A stretch of 37,564 nucleotides of DNA from contig CAKUKP010000017.1 in assembly GCA_934663625.1 (NCBI GenBank), positions 1 to 37,564 of the forward strand, given 5' to 3'. Under the pieces are notes generated by a model. The model saw only the letters and a list, made by a program, of their open reading frames with translations. It did no database searches and was not told the DNA's origin. Below, piece by piece: positions 14,903-22,976 of this stretch (position 1 is the stretch's first letter; each line of letters opens with the position of its first letter). The DNA comes from an uncultured Clostridia bacterium (GTDB taxonomy: Bacteria; Bacillota; Clostridia; Christensenellales; Aristaeellaceae). A program made the position numbers and the translations under genes.

Positions 14903-16075
14903 ATGGCAAGAATCTGCATTCCGGATCATGAGTACAAAGAGCGCGTGCAGCGCTGCGCCGCCATTCTGCGCCGCGAAGGACTGGACGCTCTGATCGTAAA
15001 CGGCAACGAAGCCGATTACGCGAATCCCCGCTACTTCTCCGGCTTCTGGCCGCTGTTTGAACGCGCGGGCGTGGCGATCTCCGCGGGCGGCGACGCCGCG
15101 CTGATGGTTGGCCCCGAATCCGCCGAATTCGGCAAGGATCGCAATAAGCTGGATAAGCTTTTCGTTCTGAAGGCCTATCGCGAAGGCGCGGATCCTTCCT
15201 ATCCCGAACTGAAGGCGGATACCTATCACGATGTATTCAAGGCGATCGGCGTAACCGGCAAGAAGCTGCGCATCGGCATCGCTTCCTTCCTGGATACTTC
15301 CGTAACCATCTACAATGCAATCGTGGAAGCTTTCCCTGAGGCCGAGCTGATCAACGCCGGTCATATCATGACCGAACTGCGCCAGATCAAATCCGCCAAC
15401 GAACTGGCTTGCCTGCGCGAGGGCTATCGTATCGCCGATCTGGCGACCCAGCAGGTAATCCGCGAAATCAAACCGGGCATGACCGAGCTTCAGATGGTGG
15501 GCGTCGCGCAGCGCGTGGTATATGAAAATGGCGCGGAATACGAAGGACTTCCGATGTACGTATTCTCCGAGGCTTCTACCCGCCACGCTATTTCCCGTTC
15601 CTGCTACCGTGAATTCCAGAAGGGCGACATCGTTCAGCTGAACCTGTCCGCCAAGATCGACGGCTATTCCGCCGCGATCGGTTATCCCATTTGCCTGGGC
15701 AAGCTGGAAGGCGAGCGCCGCGAAATCGTGCAGTTCTGCCGTCAGGCGCATACCTGGACGGTAAATCAGGTGAAGGCCGGCGTTATGGCGGGCGACATCG
15801 CGAAGGATTTCTACAAGTATTTCGTGGACAACGGCTTTGAGAAGAACTTCGTCTATGGACCGCTGCACTCCACCGGCATTATCGAAGTAGAAGCGCCCTG
15901 GGCGGAAACGACTTCCATGTATCCGCTGCAGCCCAACATGACCTATCAGGCAGATACCTTTATCTCCTGCCCCACCTTTGGCGTTCGCTGGGAAAAGGGC
16001 ATCGCCGTTACGGAAACCGGCTGCGATATCCTGAGCCCCGAAATCCCCGAGGTATGTCCGGAACTGATGTTCTAA
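14903..16075 (+). CDS. M24 family creatinase/Xaa-Pro peptidase-like protein, metal ligands altered
   Basis: A 390-residue protein of the pita-bread fold: an N-terminal creatinase-type domain (about 1-160) and a catalytic-fold domain (about 165-390). In metallopeptidases the five ligands are Asp, Asp, His, Glu, Glu. Here the first Asp is N247 (VQLNLSAK), the second is A258 (GYSAAIG), the His is present (H322, LHSTG), the fourth position is D351 or lost (TYQAD) and the last Glu is E364 (RWEKG). The substrate-contacting His is kept (H228, STRHAIS). Loss of the metal site is a feature of creatinase, a metal-free C-N hydrolase of this fold, but the second Asp position here is Ala rather than a Glu. 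It is therefore a probable non-peptidase hydrolase of unknown substrate. AGGAGG precedes the ATG. The neighbouring creatininase-family gene strengthens a joint role. Confidence 0.85.
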   Translation: MARICIPDHEYKERVQRCAAILRREGLDALIVNGNEADYANPRYFSGFWPLFERAGVAISAGGDAALMVGPESAEFGKDRNKLDKLFVLKAYREGADPSYPELKADTYHDVFKAIGVTGKKLRIGIASFLDTSVTIYNAIVEAFPEAELINAGHIMTELRQIKSANELACLREGYRIADLATQQVIREIKPGMTELQMVGVAQRVVYENGAEYEGLPMYVFSEASTRHAISRSCYREFQKGDIVQLNLSAKIDGYSAAIGYPICLGKLEGERREIVQFCRQAHTWTVNQVKAGVMAGDIAKDFYKYFVDNGFEKNFVYGPLHSTGIIEVEAPWAETTSMYPLQPNMTYQADTFISCPTFGVRWEKGIAVTETGCDILSPEIPEVCPELMF

Positions 16076-16136
16076 TCATAATTGGCACGGCTGTCGGTTC
16101 GATGAACCGGCAGCCTGTTATAAGGAGCGAAGAAAT

Positions 16137-16502
16137 ATGTTTGGCAAGAAACACTGGTTTTTCCCCGATGCGGAGCTTCCGCTGATGGGCGCGAATCCCG
16201 ATCTGTACGGACATGAATCCATCATTCTGTTGAATCCCAACGATCAGGATGCGCATGTAGAGATCATACTGCATTGGACGGATAAGGCGCCATCCGCGCC
16301 GCTGAATGCCGAAATCAAGGCGGGCTGCACCCGCTGCATCCGCGTGACCGAAAAGGATGGCATCCTCGGCACGCCCGTGCCGGTGGGCACGCAGTATGCG
16401 ATTTCGGTACATTCCGATACGCCCGTCGTGGCGCAGTATGGCCGTTTGGATATGACCACGGGCAACATGGCGTTCTACACCACGCCCGGTTACGCAGAAT
16501 AA
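16137..16502 (+). CDS. sensory rhodopsin transducer (ASRT)-like small protein
   Basis: A 121-residue protein that resembles the Anabaena sensory rhodopsin transducer family in sequence and length. Matching blocks are HESIILLNPNDQDAHVEIILHW (residues ~26-47), the DKAPSAPLNAEIKAGCTR stretch, then PVPVGTQYAISVHSDTPVVAQYGRLD and a short Tyr/Thr-rich end. No rhodopsin is present in the window. Members of this family have been proposed to be small-molecule-binding beta-sandwich proteins linked to carbohydrate metabolism, which fits an operon with a mutarotase, an M24 protein and a creatininase-family enzyme. It may bind or sense the pathway substrate; this is inference. A ribosome site AAGGAG precedes the ATG, and the next gene begins 22 bases after the stop codon. 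Confidence 0.82.
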   Translation: MFGKKHWFFPDAELPLMGANPDLYGHESIILLNPNDQDAHVEIILHWTDKAPSAPLNAEIKAGCTRCIRVTEKDGILGTPVPVGTQYAISVHSDTPVVAQYGRLDMTTGNMAFYTTPGYAE

Positions 16503-16524
16503 ACGCGTTTACAGGAGGTACAGC

Positions 16525-17262
16525 ATGAACCTTATCGATATGTTTTACACCGAAATTGAGGATTGCAAGGCGCGCAAGGTGCCGCTGATCATCCCGATTG
16601 GCACCATGGAATACCATGCGGAGCACGCGAGTTTGGGCTGCGACACCATGGTGATCACCGGAATGCTGGAACGCCTTGGAAAGCGCAAGGAAATCATCGT
16701 CGCGCCGCCCATCTGGTACGGCGTTGCGAGCTACGCCGTATGCGGTCCGGAAAAGAACACCATTCAGGTGGACGTCGATCCCTACGAGGCGTATATCACC
16801 GAAATTCTGAAATCGCTGGTATACGGCGGCTGGAAGAACATCTATCTGGTGTTCCATCATCAGAGCGAGGGCAACGGTCTGATGCCCATGTCGCTGGCGT
16901 GCATGAAGGCAGCGAAGAAGGTCACGATGCGCTATCTGGAGGAAAAGCGTGGCTATGGCTGGTGGGGCAGCAACGATATGCAGAATTATTATGAAAATCT
17001 GGATACCGATGAAAACCCGCTCACCTTCATCAAAACCATTCAGCTGATGGATGAACAGGTGCAGAAGGATTGCGGCGGCTTCGATCATGCGGGCAAGTTT
17101 GAAACCTCCTTGCTGGCGGCGCTGTATCCGCAGAACGTGGATTTCGCGCGCACGAGCCGCAATACCGAATGGTTCGCGATCCCATCGCAGGAGGCCAGCC
17201 GCGAGCTGGGCGAAAAGATGGCTTCGATCGCTCTGGAATATCTCGACAGAACGATCGTCTGA
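16525..17262 (+). CDS. creatininase family protein (copy 3)
   Basis: A 245-residue creatininase-family enzyme. Candidate metal ligands are E29, H31 and D40 (positions identical to copies 1 and 2), then H111/H112 in FHHQSEGN, and H188/E193 in DHAGKFETS. GYGWWGSN (about 143-150) matches the GWWG block of the other two. It is more distant from copies 1 and 2 than they are from each other (QVDVDPYEAY in place of SINVDYDALDH; HAEHASLGCD in place of HGPHDPYGTD), and its codon use is GC-rich like the surrounding plus-strand genes. It is the last gene of the lacI-2 operon, followed by a strong terminator. It likely hydrolyses a cyclic amide, lactone-like or diketo ring compound; the exact substrate is not visible. 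Confidence 0.88.
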   Translation: MNLIDMFYTEIEDCKARKVPLIIPIGTMEYHAEHASLGCDTMVITGMLERLGKRKEIIVAPPIWYGVASYAVCGPEKNTIQVDVDPYEAYITEILKSLVYGGWKNIYLVFHHQSEGNGLMPMSLACMKAAKKVTMRYLEEKRGYGWWGSNDMQNYYENLDTDENPLTFIKTIQLMDEQVQKDCGGFDHAGKFETSLLAALYPQNVDFARTSRNTEWFAIPSQEASRELGEKMASIALEYLDRTIV

Positions 17263-17275
17263 TCCCGTGTGCAAG

Positions 17276-17318
17276 ACGCTGCCGAATCCCTTTTTCGAGG
17301 GGTGCGGCGGCGTTTTTT
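17276..17318 (+). terminator. Rho-independent terminator of the lacI-2 operon
   Basis: A 16-step stem, with a few wobble pairs and one mismatch, runs from ACGCTGCCG (17276-17284) to CGGCGGCGT (17305-17313) and closes a short loop. It is followed directly by TTTTTT. Confidence 0.92.
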
Positions 17319-17416
17319 GTATGCGATGCAGAAATCATCACCAAGGCTTAACCGCCGCCGGATGGCGTTCTGCGCGCATATGCGGTAGGATAAATTGAAT
17401 TTTTTAGAATCGAGAA

Positions 17417-19336
17417 ATGGTAATGAGCGAAGTAAAATTCTCCGAATTGAATTTAACGCCGGAAATGCAGCGCGCCATTGATGAACTGGGCTTTGAAACC
17501 GCCACGGACATTCAGGCGGAGGCGATCCCCGTCATCCGCGAAGGGCGCGATGTAATCGGCAAATCGCAGACCGGAACGGGCAAGACGCTCGCCTTTGCGA
17601 TCCCCGCGATTGAAAAGATCGATCTGACGGAGGAAAACCCTACCGTACAGGTTCTGATCCTCTGCCCCACGCGCGAGCTTGCACAGCAGGGCTGCGATGA
17701 AATCAAAAAGCTGACCCGCTTTACCCGCAATATCTGGGTGACGGACGTATACGGCGGCGCGCCGATGGATCGGCAGATCATGCATTTGAAAAAATGCAAT
17801 ATGGTAATCGGCACGCCTGGCCGCGTAATGGATCATATGCGCCGCAGCACGCTTTCGCTCGCCAATGTTCGCATGATCGTGCTGGACGAGGCGGATGAAA
17901 TGCTTTCCATGGGCTTCCGCGAGGATATCGAAACGATCCTGAAGGATGTGCCGGAAGCGCACCAGACGGTGCTGTTTTCCGCCACCATGCCCGATGCGAT
18001 TCTGGAGCTTACGGAGGCCTATCTGACCGAGCCGCACATCATCGAAATCAACCGCGAACAGGTTACGCTGGAAAACATTCGCCAGATGTACGTGGATGTG
18101 CCGATGGGGCGCAAGCTGGACGCGCTGAATCTGATCCTGCGCGCATATGAACCGCGGCTGTGTATGATCTTCTGCAATACGAAGCTGATGGTGGAAGAAG
18201 TTACGCAGTATCTGAGCCGCAATGGCTTTAAGGTGGAGGCGCTGCACGGCGATTTGAACCAGAGCCAGCGCACGCGCGTGATGGACGGCTTCAAATCCGC
18301 CCGCATTCCCCTGCTGGTCGCCACCGATGTGGCGGCGCGCGGCATCGATGTAAACGATGTGGATTACGTGATCAATTACGATGTGCCGAACCACGATGAA
18401 TATTATGTGCATCGCATCGGCAGAACCGGCCGCGCGGGCAAGGAAGGCTGCGCGCTGACGATCTGCTCCGGCCGCAGGCAGTACGCCATGATCCGCGATC
18501 TGGCGCGCATGGCGAAATCCGAAATCGTGGAAACGCCGATTCCCAAGGTCGCCGACATTCGCAAAAAGCAGGATGCGCACAATCGCGATCGACTGACGGA
18601 AACGATCGCGGGCGGCATCGCCGATAATTATCGTGAAATGGCGCAATCGATGATCGACGGCGGCTGTGATCCGGCGCTGATCGCCGCAGCTGCCCTGCAG
18701 CTGGCGTTCGGCAAGCTGGAGGACAGCCTTTCCGATATTGAATTTGAACGCCGGTCCGCCGACAACGGCCAATATCAGAAGATCGTTTTGAACATCGGCC
18801 GCAAGCAGCGCATCGCGCCGAACCATGTGGTGAGCGCCATTGCGGAGCGCGCGCACATCCCCGGCAAGGAAATCGGCAAGATCGAAATCTATGATGAACG
18901 CACGATGGTGGGCGTACCCGCGAAGCGCGCCGAGGAAATTCTAGCCTCGCTGCGCGGGCTGAAGATCAACGGCTTCCCCGCCGCCTCCCGCCTGTTTATC
19001 GATCACAGGAGCGGAAACGGCGCGATGCGTGCGCGTCCTGCCTACAATAAAAAGGAAACGCCCGCCGCATACGAAAATTCTTCTGTACAGTCCAATCCGG
19101 AGCCGCGCAAAAAGGGCAAGATCAAATTATCCGATTCCGCCCGCGCACGGCTGCTGGACGCCAGCGATTTGAGCCGGTTTGAAATCCGCAAGCCGCGCGA
19201 AGCGGGACTGAAATCAAAGGATGATTTTGCCCATCGCAGAGATCGCAAGCCTTCCGGAGATTTCAAAACGCGGGATCGCGGCAGCCGTAAAAATCAGGAT
19301 CGACATTCCGTCCGCCGCGACCGGCGCAGGAAATAA
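17417..19336 (+). CDS. DEAD-box ATP-dependent RNA helicase (DeaD/CshA-like)
   Basis: A 639-residue cold-shock-type RNA helicase that unwinds RNA with ATP, usually in ribosome assembly or mRNA decay. Motifs in order: Q motif (FSELNLTPEMQRAIDELGF, with Q34), Walker A SQTGTGKT, PTRELAQQ, GTPGR, DEAD, SAT, and the C-terminal RecA domain with HRIGRTGRAGKEG. Residues ~450-530 look like a DbpA-type RNA-binding domain (YQKIVLNIGRKQRI ... KIEIYDERTMVGVPAKRAEEIL). A lysine/arginine-rich tail ends in RRDRRRK. The ribosome site is weak, and an in-frame ATG at 17423 is an alternative start. It is monocistronic between two terminators, so it is unlikely to be part of the catabolic operon. Confidence 0.93.
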   Translation: MVMSEVKFSELNLTPEMQRAIDELGFETATDIQAEAIPVIREGRDVIGKSQTGTGKTLAFAIPAIEKIDLTEENPTVQVLILCPTRELAQQGCDEIKKLTRFTRNIWVTDVYGGAPMDRQIMHLKKCNMVIGTPGRVMDHMRRSTLSLANVRMIVLDEADEMLSMGFREDIETILKDVPEAHQTVLFSATMPDAILELTEAYLTEPHIIEINREQVTLENIRQMYVDVPMGRKLDALNLILRAYEPRLCMIFCNTKLMVEEVTQYLSRNGFKVEALHGDLNQSQRTRVMDGFKSARIPLLVATDVAARGIDVNDVDYVINYDVPNHDEYYVHRIGRTGRAGKEGCALTICSGRRQYAMIRDLARMAKSEIVETPIPKVADIRKKQDAHNRDRLTETIAGGIADNYREMAQSMIDGGCDPALIAAAALQLAFGKLEDSLSDIEFERRSADNGQYQKIVLNIGRKQRIAPNHVVSAIAERAHIPGKEIGKIEIYDERTMVGVPAKRAEEILASLRGLKINGFPAASRLFIDHRSGNGAMRARPAYNKKETPAAYENSSVQSNPEPRKKGKIKLSDSARARLLDASDLSRFEIRKPREAGLKSKDDFAHRRDRKPSGDFKTRDRGSRKNQDRHSVRRDRRRK

Positions 19337-19354
19337 TCATTTCAATATATAAAG

Positions 19355-19392
19355 ACACCGCGAAATGCAGTTCAAAACGCATTTCGCGGTGT
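19355..19392. terminator. bidirectional terminator between helicase and pyrophosphatase genes
   Basis: The arms ACACCGCGAAATGC (19355-19368) and GCATTTCGCGGTGT (19379-19392) pair over 14 bases around a ten-base loop. On the plus strand TTTTAATTTT follows. It separates the convergent helicase and pyrophosphatase genes. Confidence 0.9.
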
Positions 19393-19418
19393 TTTAATTT
19401 TAAATTGATTACAACAGC

Positions 19419-21548
19419 TTACTTGAACAGCGTGAAGTGGCTGAACACGCTCGCCAACGTATTGGCTACGGTGGACATGGTTTTGATGAAGATATCCAGC
19501 GCCACGCCGACAACGTCCTTGCGGGTATCGCCGACCGTATCGCCCGTAACCGCCGCCTTGTGCGCATGAGAGCCCTTTCCGTGCCCCTCCAGCGCGCCGG
19601 ATTCGATATACTTCTTGGCGTTATCGAAAGCGCCGCCGGAATTGCCCATGAACAGTGCGCGCGGGATCGCGACGATCGTCGCGCCCACCAGAATACCGCC
19701 GACGAATTCAACGCCGAACAGGAAGCCGCCGACGATGGGGATAAACAGCGCCATCACGGAAGGCACGAGCATCTTCTTCAGCGCCTGCTTGGCCGCCATT
19801 TCAATGCAGCGATTGTAATCCGGACGTACCTTGCCCTCCAATACGCCGGGCACGGAAAGCTGGCGATCTCCCTCGTCCGCCATCAGGCGCGCGGATTCGA
19901 TGGTGTTATCGGTCAGCAGTGCGGAGAAATATTCGATCAGCGCGCCGCCGACAATACCGCCCGCGACGACCACGAACGATGCGATGTTCAGCACGGGTTC
20001 CGCGCTGCCCGCGTAATTGCCGACATACGCCACGATCAGAGATACGGTTGCAAACGCAGCAGAGCCGATGGCAAAGCCCTTGCCGATGGCGGCGGTGGTA
20101 TTGCCCACGGAATCCAGCTTATCGGTGATTACGCGCACATTCGCGGGCAGATGACAGGATTCCGCCAGACCGCCGGCGTTATCCGCGATGGGGCCGAACG
20201 CATCAATCGATACGGTTGCGCCGACGAACGCCAGCATGCCCAGCGAAGAAAGCGCGATGCCATAGGTGCCGCAAACCTTGCCGGACAGGAACAGCGCAAT
20301 GCCGATCACCAGTACGGGCATCAGGCACGAACGGGAGCCGATCGCATCGCCCTTGGTAATTACAAAGGCTTCGCCCTCGGTGGCGATTTCGGCAAGCTTG
20401 CGGGTGGGCTTGAAATCGGTGCTGGTATAATATTCGGTGATCGATCCGATGGCGATGCCGCTCAGGATGCCCAGCACGCTGGAAATCCACGGGGACAGCC
20501 AGCCGCATACGAATTCATCGTACAGCGGGACATTTTTGAATACGATCAGCGATGCAAAGAAGCCGATTACGATGGTCAGTCCCGCGGAAATCCAGGTGGC
20601 AAGATTCAGTTCGCGGGAGGGATTATCGCCCATTTTGCGCACCGCGGCATAGCCCAGCCCCAGCACGCAGCCCAGCAGGCCGCCGCCCGCCAGCACCACG
20701 GGGAACAGAATCGTCGCGTTGAGGGTCGCGTTGGTAATCGCCGTGCCGACTGTGGCAATTTCCCTATTGAACACGGTAACCGCGATCATGATCGCCGCGG
20801 CGATCGTGGCGACGAAGCTTTCCAGCAGGTCGGAACAGTTGCCCGCGATATCGTTTACGTTATCGCCGATGAAGTCCGCAACCACGTTCGGCACGCGGCT
20901 GTCATCCTCAGGCATATCGTGGCGGAGCTTCGCCAGAATATCGGAGGAAATATCCGCCGCCTTGGTGTAGTTGCCGCCCGCGACGCGGTTAAACATCGCC
21001 ACCAGAGAACAGCCCAGAGAATAAGTAGAAATGCGCATGATCGAGGGATTGCAGGAAAGATTTGCGATCAATCCGTGCCCGGAATTGTCCGCGGGATCGA
21101 TGCCGTTCCACGCGATCAGGATCGCCACCATGCCCAGCATGCCGAACGCCTGTACCGCAAGGCCGGAAATGCTGCCGCCGCACAGCGCCACCTTTACGGT
21201 TTCGCCGATGGACAGGCTCTCGCGCGCCTTATTCGCGGTGCGCACGTTGGCGTAGGTCGCCGACCGCATGCCCAGAATGCATACGCAGGAGGACATGCAC
21301 GCGCCGAAGATAAATGTAAGTCCGCTCGTCCTTTCAACGAACAGCGAAAACACCAGCGCGAGCAGCACGACCACGATTCCGACCGTCTTGAATTCCGTTT
21401 TCAAGAAGGTGGAAGCGCCGCTTCGAATGATGGCAGCCATTTCCATCATATCGCGCGTGCCTTCATCCATTCCGCGAATGCGGAAGAAGTTAAAGAACAC
21501 ATAGATAATTGCCAGAATGATAACCGCAAGTACACCGTACAGTGCCAT
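19419..21548 (-). CDS. hppA: membrane-bound ion-pumping pyrophosphatase
   Basis: A 709-residue integral membrane protein, the usual length, with about 16 predicted helices, that couples PPi hydrolysis to cation export. Substrate-binding blocks are present: KAADISSDILAKLR (196-209), PEDDSRVPNVVADFIGDNVNDIAGN (213-237) and, near the C-terminus, GGAFDNAKKYIE with GDTVGDTRKD. GNTTAAIGKG has Ala at the position that distinguishes potassium-dependent (Ala) from potassium-independent (Lys) enzymes, so it should need K+. The common signature DVGADLVGKVE is altered to DISSDILAKLR: both Asp and the Lys are kept, but the Glu is replaced by R209. H+ versus Na+ pumping cannot be decided from what I can see. 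ATG 21546-21548 is chosen for the AGGAAGG site before it; longer in-frame starts are not coding-like. Confidence 0.93.
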   Translation of the reverse strand: MALYGVLAVIILAIIYVFFNFFRIRGMDEGTRDMMEMAAIIRSGASTFLKTEFKTVGIVVVLLALVFSLFVERTSGLTFIFGACMSSCVCILGMRSATYANVRTANKARESLSIGETVKVALCGGSISGLAVQAFGMLGMVAILIAWNGIDPADNSGHGLIANLSCNPSIMRISTYSLGCSLVAMFNRVAGGNYTKAADISSDILAKLRHDMPEDDSRVPNVVADFIGDNVNDIAGNCSDLLESFVATIAAAIMIAVTVFNREIATVGTAITNATLNATILFPVVLAGGGLLGCVLGLGYAAVRKMGDNPSRELNLATWISAGLTIVIGFFASLIVFKNVPLYDEFVCGWLSPWISSVLGILSGIAIGSITEYYTSTDFKPTRKLAEIATEGEAFVITKGDAIGSRSCLMPVLVIGIALFLSGKVCGTYGIALSSLGMLAFVGATVSIDAFGPIADNAGGLAESCHLPANVRVITDKLDSVGNTTAAIGKGFAIGSAAFATVSLIVAYVGNYAGSAEPVLNIASFVVVAGGIVGGALIEYFSALLTDNTIESARLMADEGDRQLSVPGVLEGKVRPDYNRCIEMAAKQALKKMLVPSVMALFIPIVGGFLFGVEFVGGILVGATIVAIPRALFMGNSGGAFDNAKKYIESGALEGHGKGSHAHKAAVTGDTVGDTRKDVVGVALDIFIKTMSTVANTLASVFSHFTLFK

Positions 21549-21675
21549 GTTTTTCCTTCCTTTCCATTCCAAATCCTGTAATTCCAACCCCGGGTTAAGC
21601 CCTCTGAATTCGGATTTTGTCGCGCAAAGCTTCCGTCCACCCAGCGCGGAAGCATCTGTGAAAGCTATATTTCTT

Positions 21676-21704
21676 CGTATAAATATAAAAAAATAAAAAC
21701 CCAA
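21676..21704 (-). promoter_or_regulatory. putative pyrophosphatase promoter and long leader
   Basis: On the minus strand -35 TTGGGT (21699-21704) and -10 TATACG (21676-21681) are 17 bases apart, in an AT-rich patch. They would give a leader of roughly 120 bases before the ATG. The leader contains a GCTTCCG/CGGAAGC stem (7 pairs) about 35 bases into it. It matches no riboswitch class I know. Confidence 0.5.
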
Positions 21705-21792
21705 ATTCGAATCTATTGTATAACAGTTTCGCGCTAATTTTCCGGAAAGAATTTACCAATTTCGCACACCTGATGTCTTATTTGTACTTTTA

Positions 21793-21801
21793 TGCTATAA
21801 T
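21793..21801 (+). promoter_or_regulatory. extended -10 promoter of the kinase-regulator operon
   Basis: TGCTATAAT (21793-21801) is an extended -10 element with a consensus hexamer. No good -35 is seen upstream, as is common for such promoters. The kinase ATG lies about 105 bases downstream, after a leader with GCCGGCAAGCCGGC (inverted repeat). Confidence 0.6.
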
Positions 21802-21905
21802 AGAATCGATAAAGCAGGTAAAACCATCTGCGCGCTTCGATTCGCGATGCGCGCCGGCAAGCCGGCAGTGCCTGTACATAAATCCGATCAATGGGGAGCG
21901 ACGGC

Positions 21906-22976
21906 ATGGAGAACAGAAAAATGGATTGGCGGCGCATCGTTCGCGATACGCTTCTTTCAATCGGAATACTGGCGATTACCATCCTGATATGCAGCATTGT
22001 TTCCAACGTGCACGGAGGCAACAACCCGTTTGCCGCGCCGTTGTTTATTCTGGCGGTCGCGATCATCGCCCGTTTCACGAGCGGGTACATGTGCGGCATT
22101 GCGGCGTCGCTCGCAAGCGTTCTGTGCGTAAACTATCTGTTCACCTACCCATTTTATCAGTTCAATCTGACCATCTCCGGCTATCCGCTGACCTTTGCCG
22201 CAATGCTGATCGTATCCATGATCATCAGCACACTGACCACGCAGATCAAGCGGCAGGAACAGCTGCGCCTTGAAGCGGAGGCCGAAAAGATGCGCGCGAA
22301 TCTGCTGCGTTCGGTTTCCCACGATCTGCGCACACCGCTATCCGCCATTTACGGCTCCACCAACGTGCTGATGGAAAACGAAGCGATGGATGCATCGGAG
22401 CGCATGGAACTGCTGCGATCCATCAACAGCGATGCGCAGTGGCTGATCCGCGTGATGGAAAACATTCTGACCATCACCCGTTGCAGCGGCGACGCCGTGG
22501 AGCTTCGCCTGGAGCCGGAGGTCATTGAGGAAATCATCGGCAGCGCGATCGTGAAATTCAGCCGGAAATACCCGAATTACAAAATCACGGTGGATCGTCC
22601 CGAGGAAATTCTCCTCGCGAACATGGACGCCATGCTGATTGAGCAGGTGCTTATCAATATTTTTGAAAACGTGCCCGATCACGCGCCGAACGCCACAGAG
22701 ATTCACATTGCCCTGTTTCGAACCGACGAAGAGGTACACGTGTGCATATCGGATAACGGCGGCGGCTTTCCTTCGGCGATGCTGCCCAAGGTATTCGATG
22801 GTCTGGCGATGTCCAAGGCGCACGTTTCCGATTCACGGCGCAGCATGGGCATCGGCCTGAGCGTATGCCGATCCATCATGCGCGCGCATCACGGCGATAT
22901 CGTGGCATTCAATACAAATGACGGTGGCGCGGTAGAATTCCATCTGCCGGTCGAGGAGGGAATCATCAATGAATAA
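21906..22976 (+). CDS. KdpD-like sensor histidine kinase lacking the N-terminal KdpD/Usp domains
   Basis: A 356-residue membrane kinase. Four hydrophobic helices (about 15-110) form a DUF4118-like domain as in KdpD (for example NPFAAPLFILAVAIIARFTSGY and GYPLTFAAMLIVSMIIS). The dimerisation domain has the phospho-acceptor H139 in SVSHDLRTPLS. The ATPase domain has an N box (LINIFENVPDHAP), then SDNGGGFP and MGIGLSVCRSI. E. coli KdpD is about 900 residues; the cytoplasmic N-terminal sensing domains are absent. ATG 21906 is preferred because GGGGAG sits seven bases before it; an ATG at 21891 would include that site. It overlaps the regulator gene by eight bases. KdpD-type kinases respond to potassium limitation or osmotic stress. 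Confidence 0.9.
   Translation: MENRKMDWRRIVRDTLLSIGILAITILICSIVSNVHGGNNPFAAPLFILAVAIIARFTSGYMCGIAASLASVLCVNYLFTYPFYQFNLTISGYPLTFAAMLIVSMIISTLTTQIKRQEQLRLEAEAEKMRANLLRSVSHDLRTPLSAIYGSTNVLMENEAMDASERMELLRSINSDAQWLIRVMENILTITRCSGDAVELRLEPEVIEEIIGSAIVKFSRKYPNYKITVDRPEEILLANMDAMLIEQVLINIFENVPDHAPNATEIHIALFRTDEEVHVCISDNGGGFPSAMLPKVFDGLAMSKAHVSDSRRSMGIGLSVCRSIMRAHHGDIVAFNTNDGGAVEFHLPVEEGIINE

Noticed and set aside
14903..17262. A creatinine-to-sarcosine pathway
   Set aside because: The M24 protein lacks the creatinase-specific Glu position, no sarcosine oxidase or reductase is present, and the importers are sugar-type. The family names are misleading here.
17453..18856. 467-codon minus-strand frame opposite the helicase
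   Set aside because: It is antisense to an unmistakable DEAD-box gene and is not protein-like.
19437..21581. 714-codon plus-strand frame opposite the pyrophosphatase
   Set aside because: It is a shadow of a GC-rich membrane-protein gene; the product is rich in Arg, His and Gln and resembles nothing.
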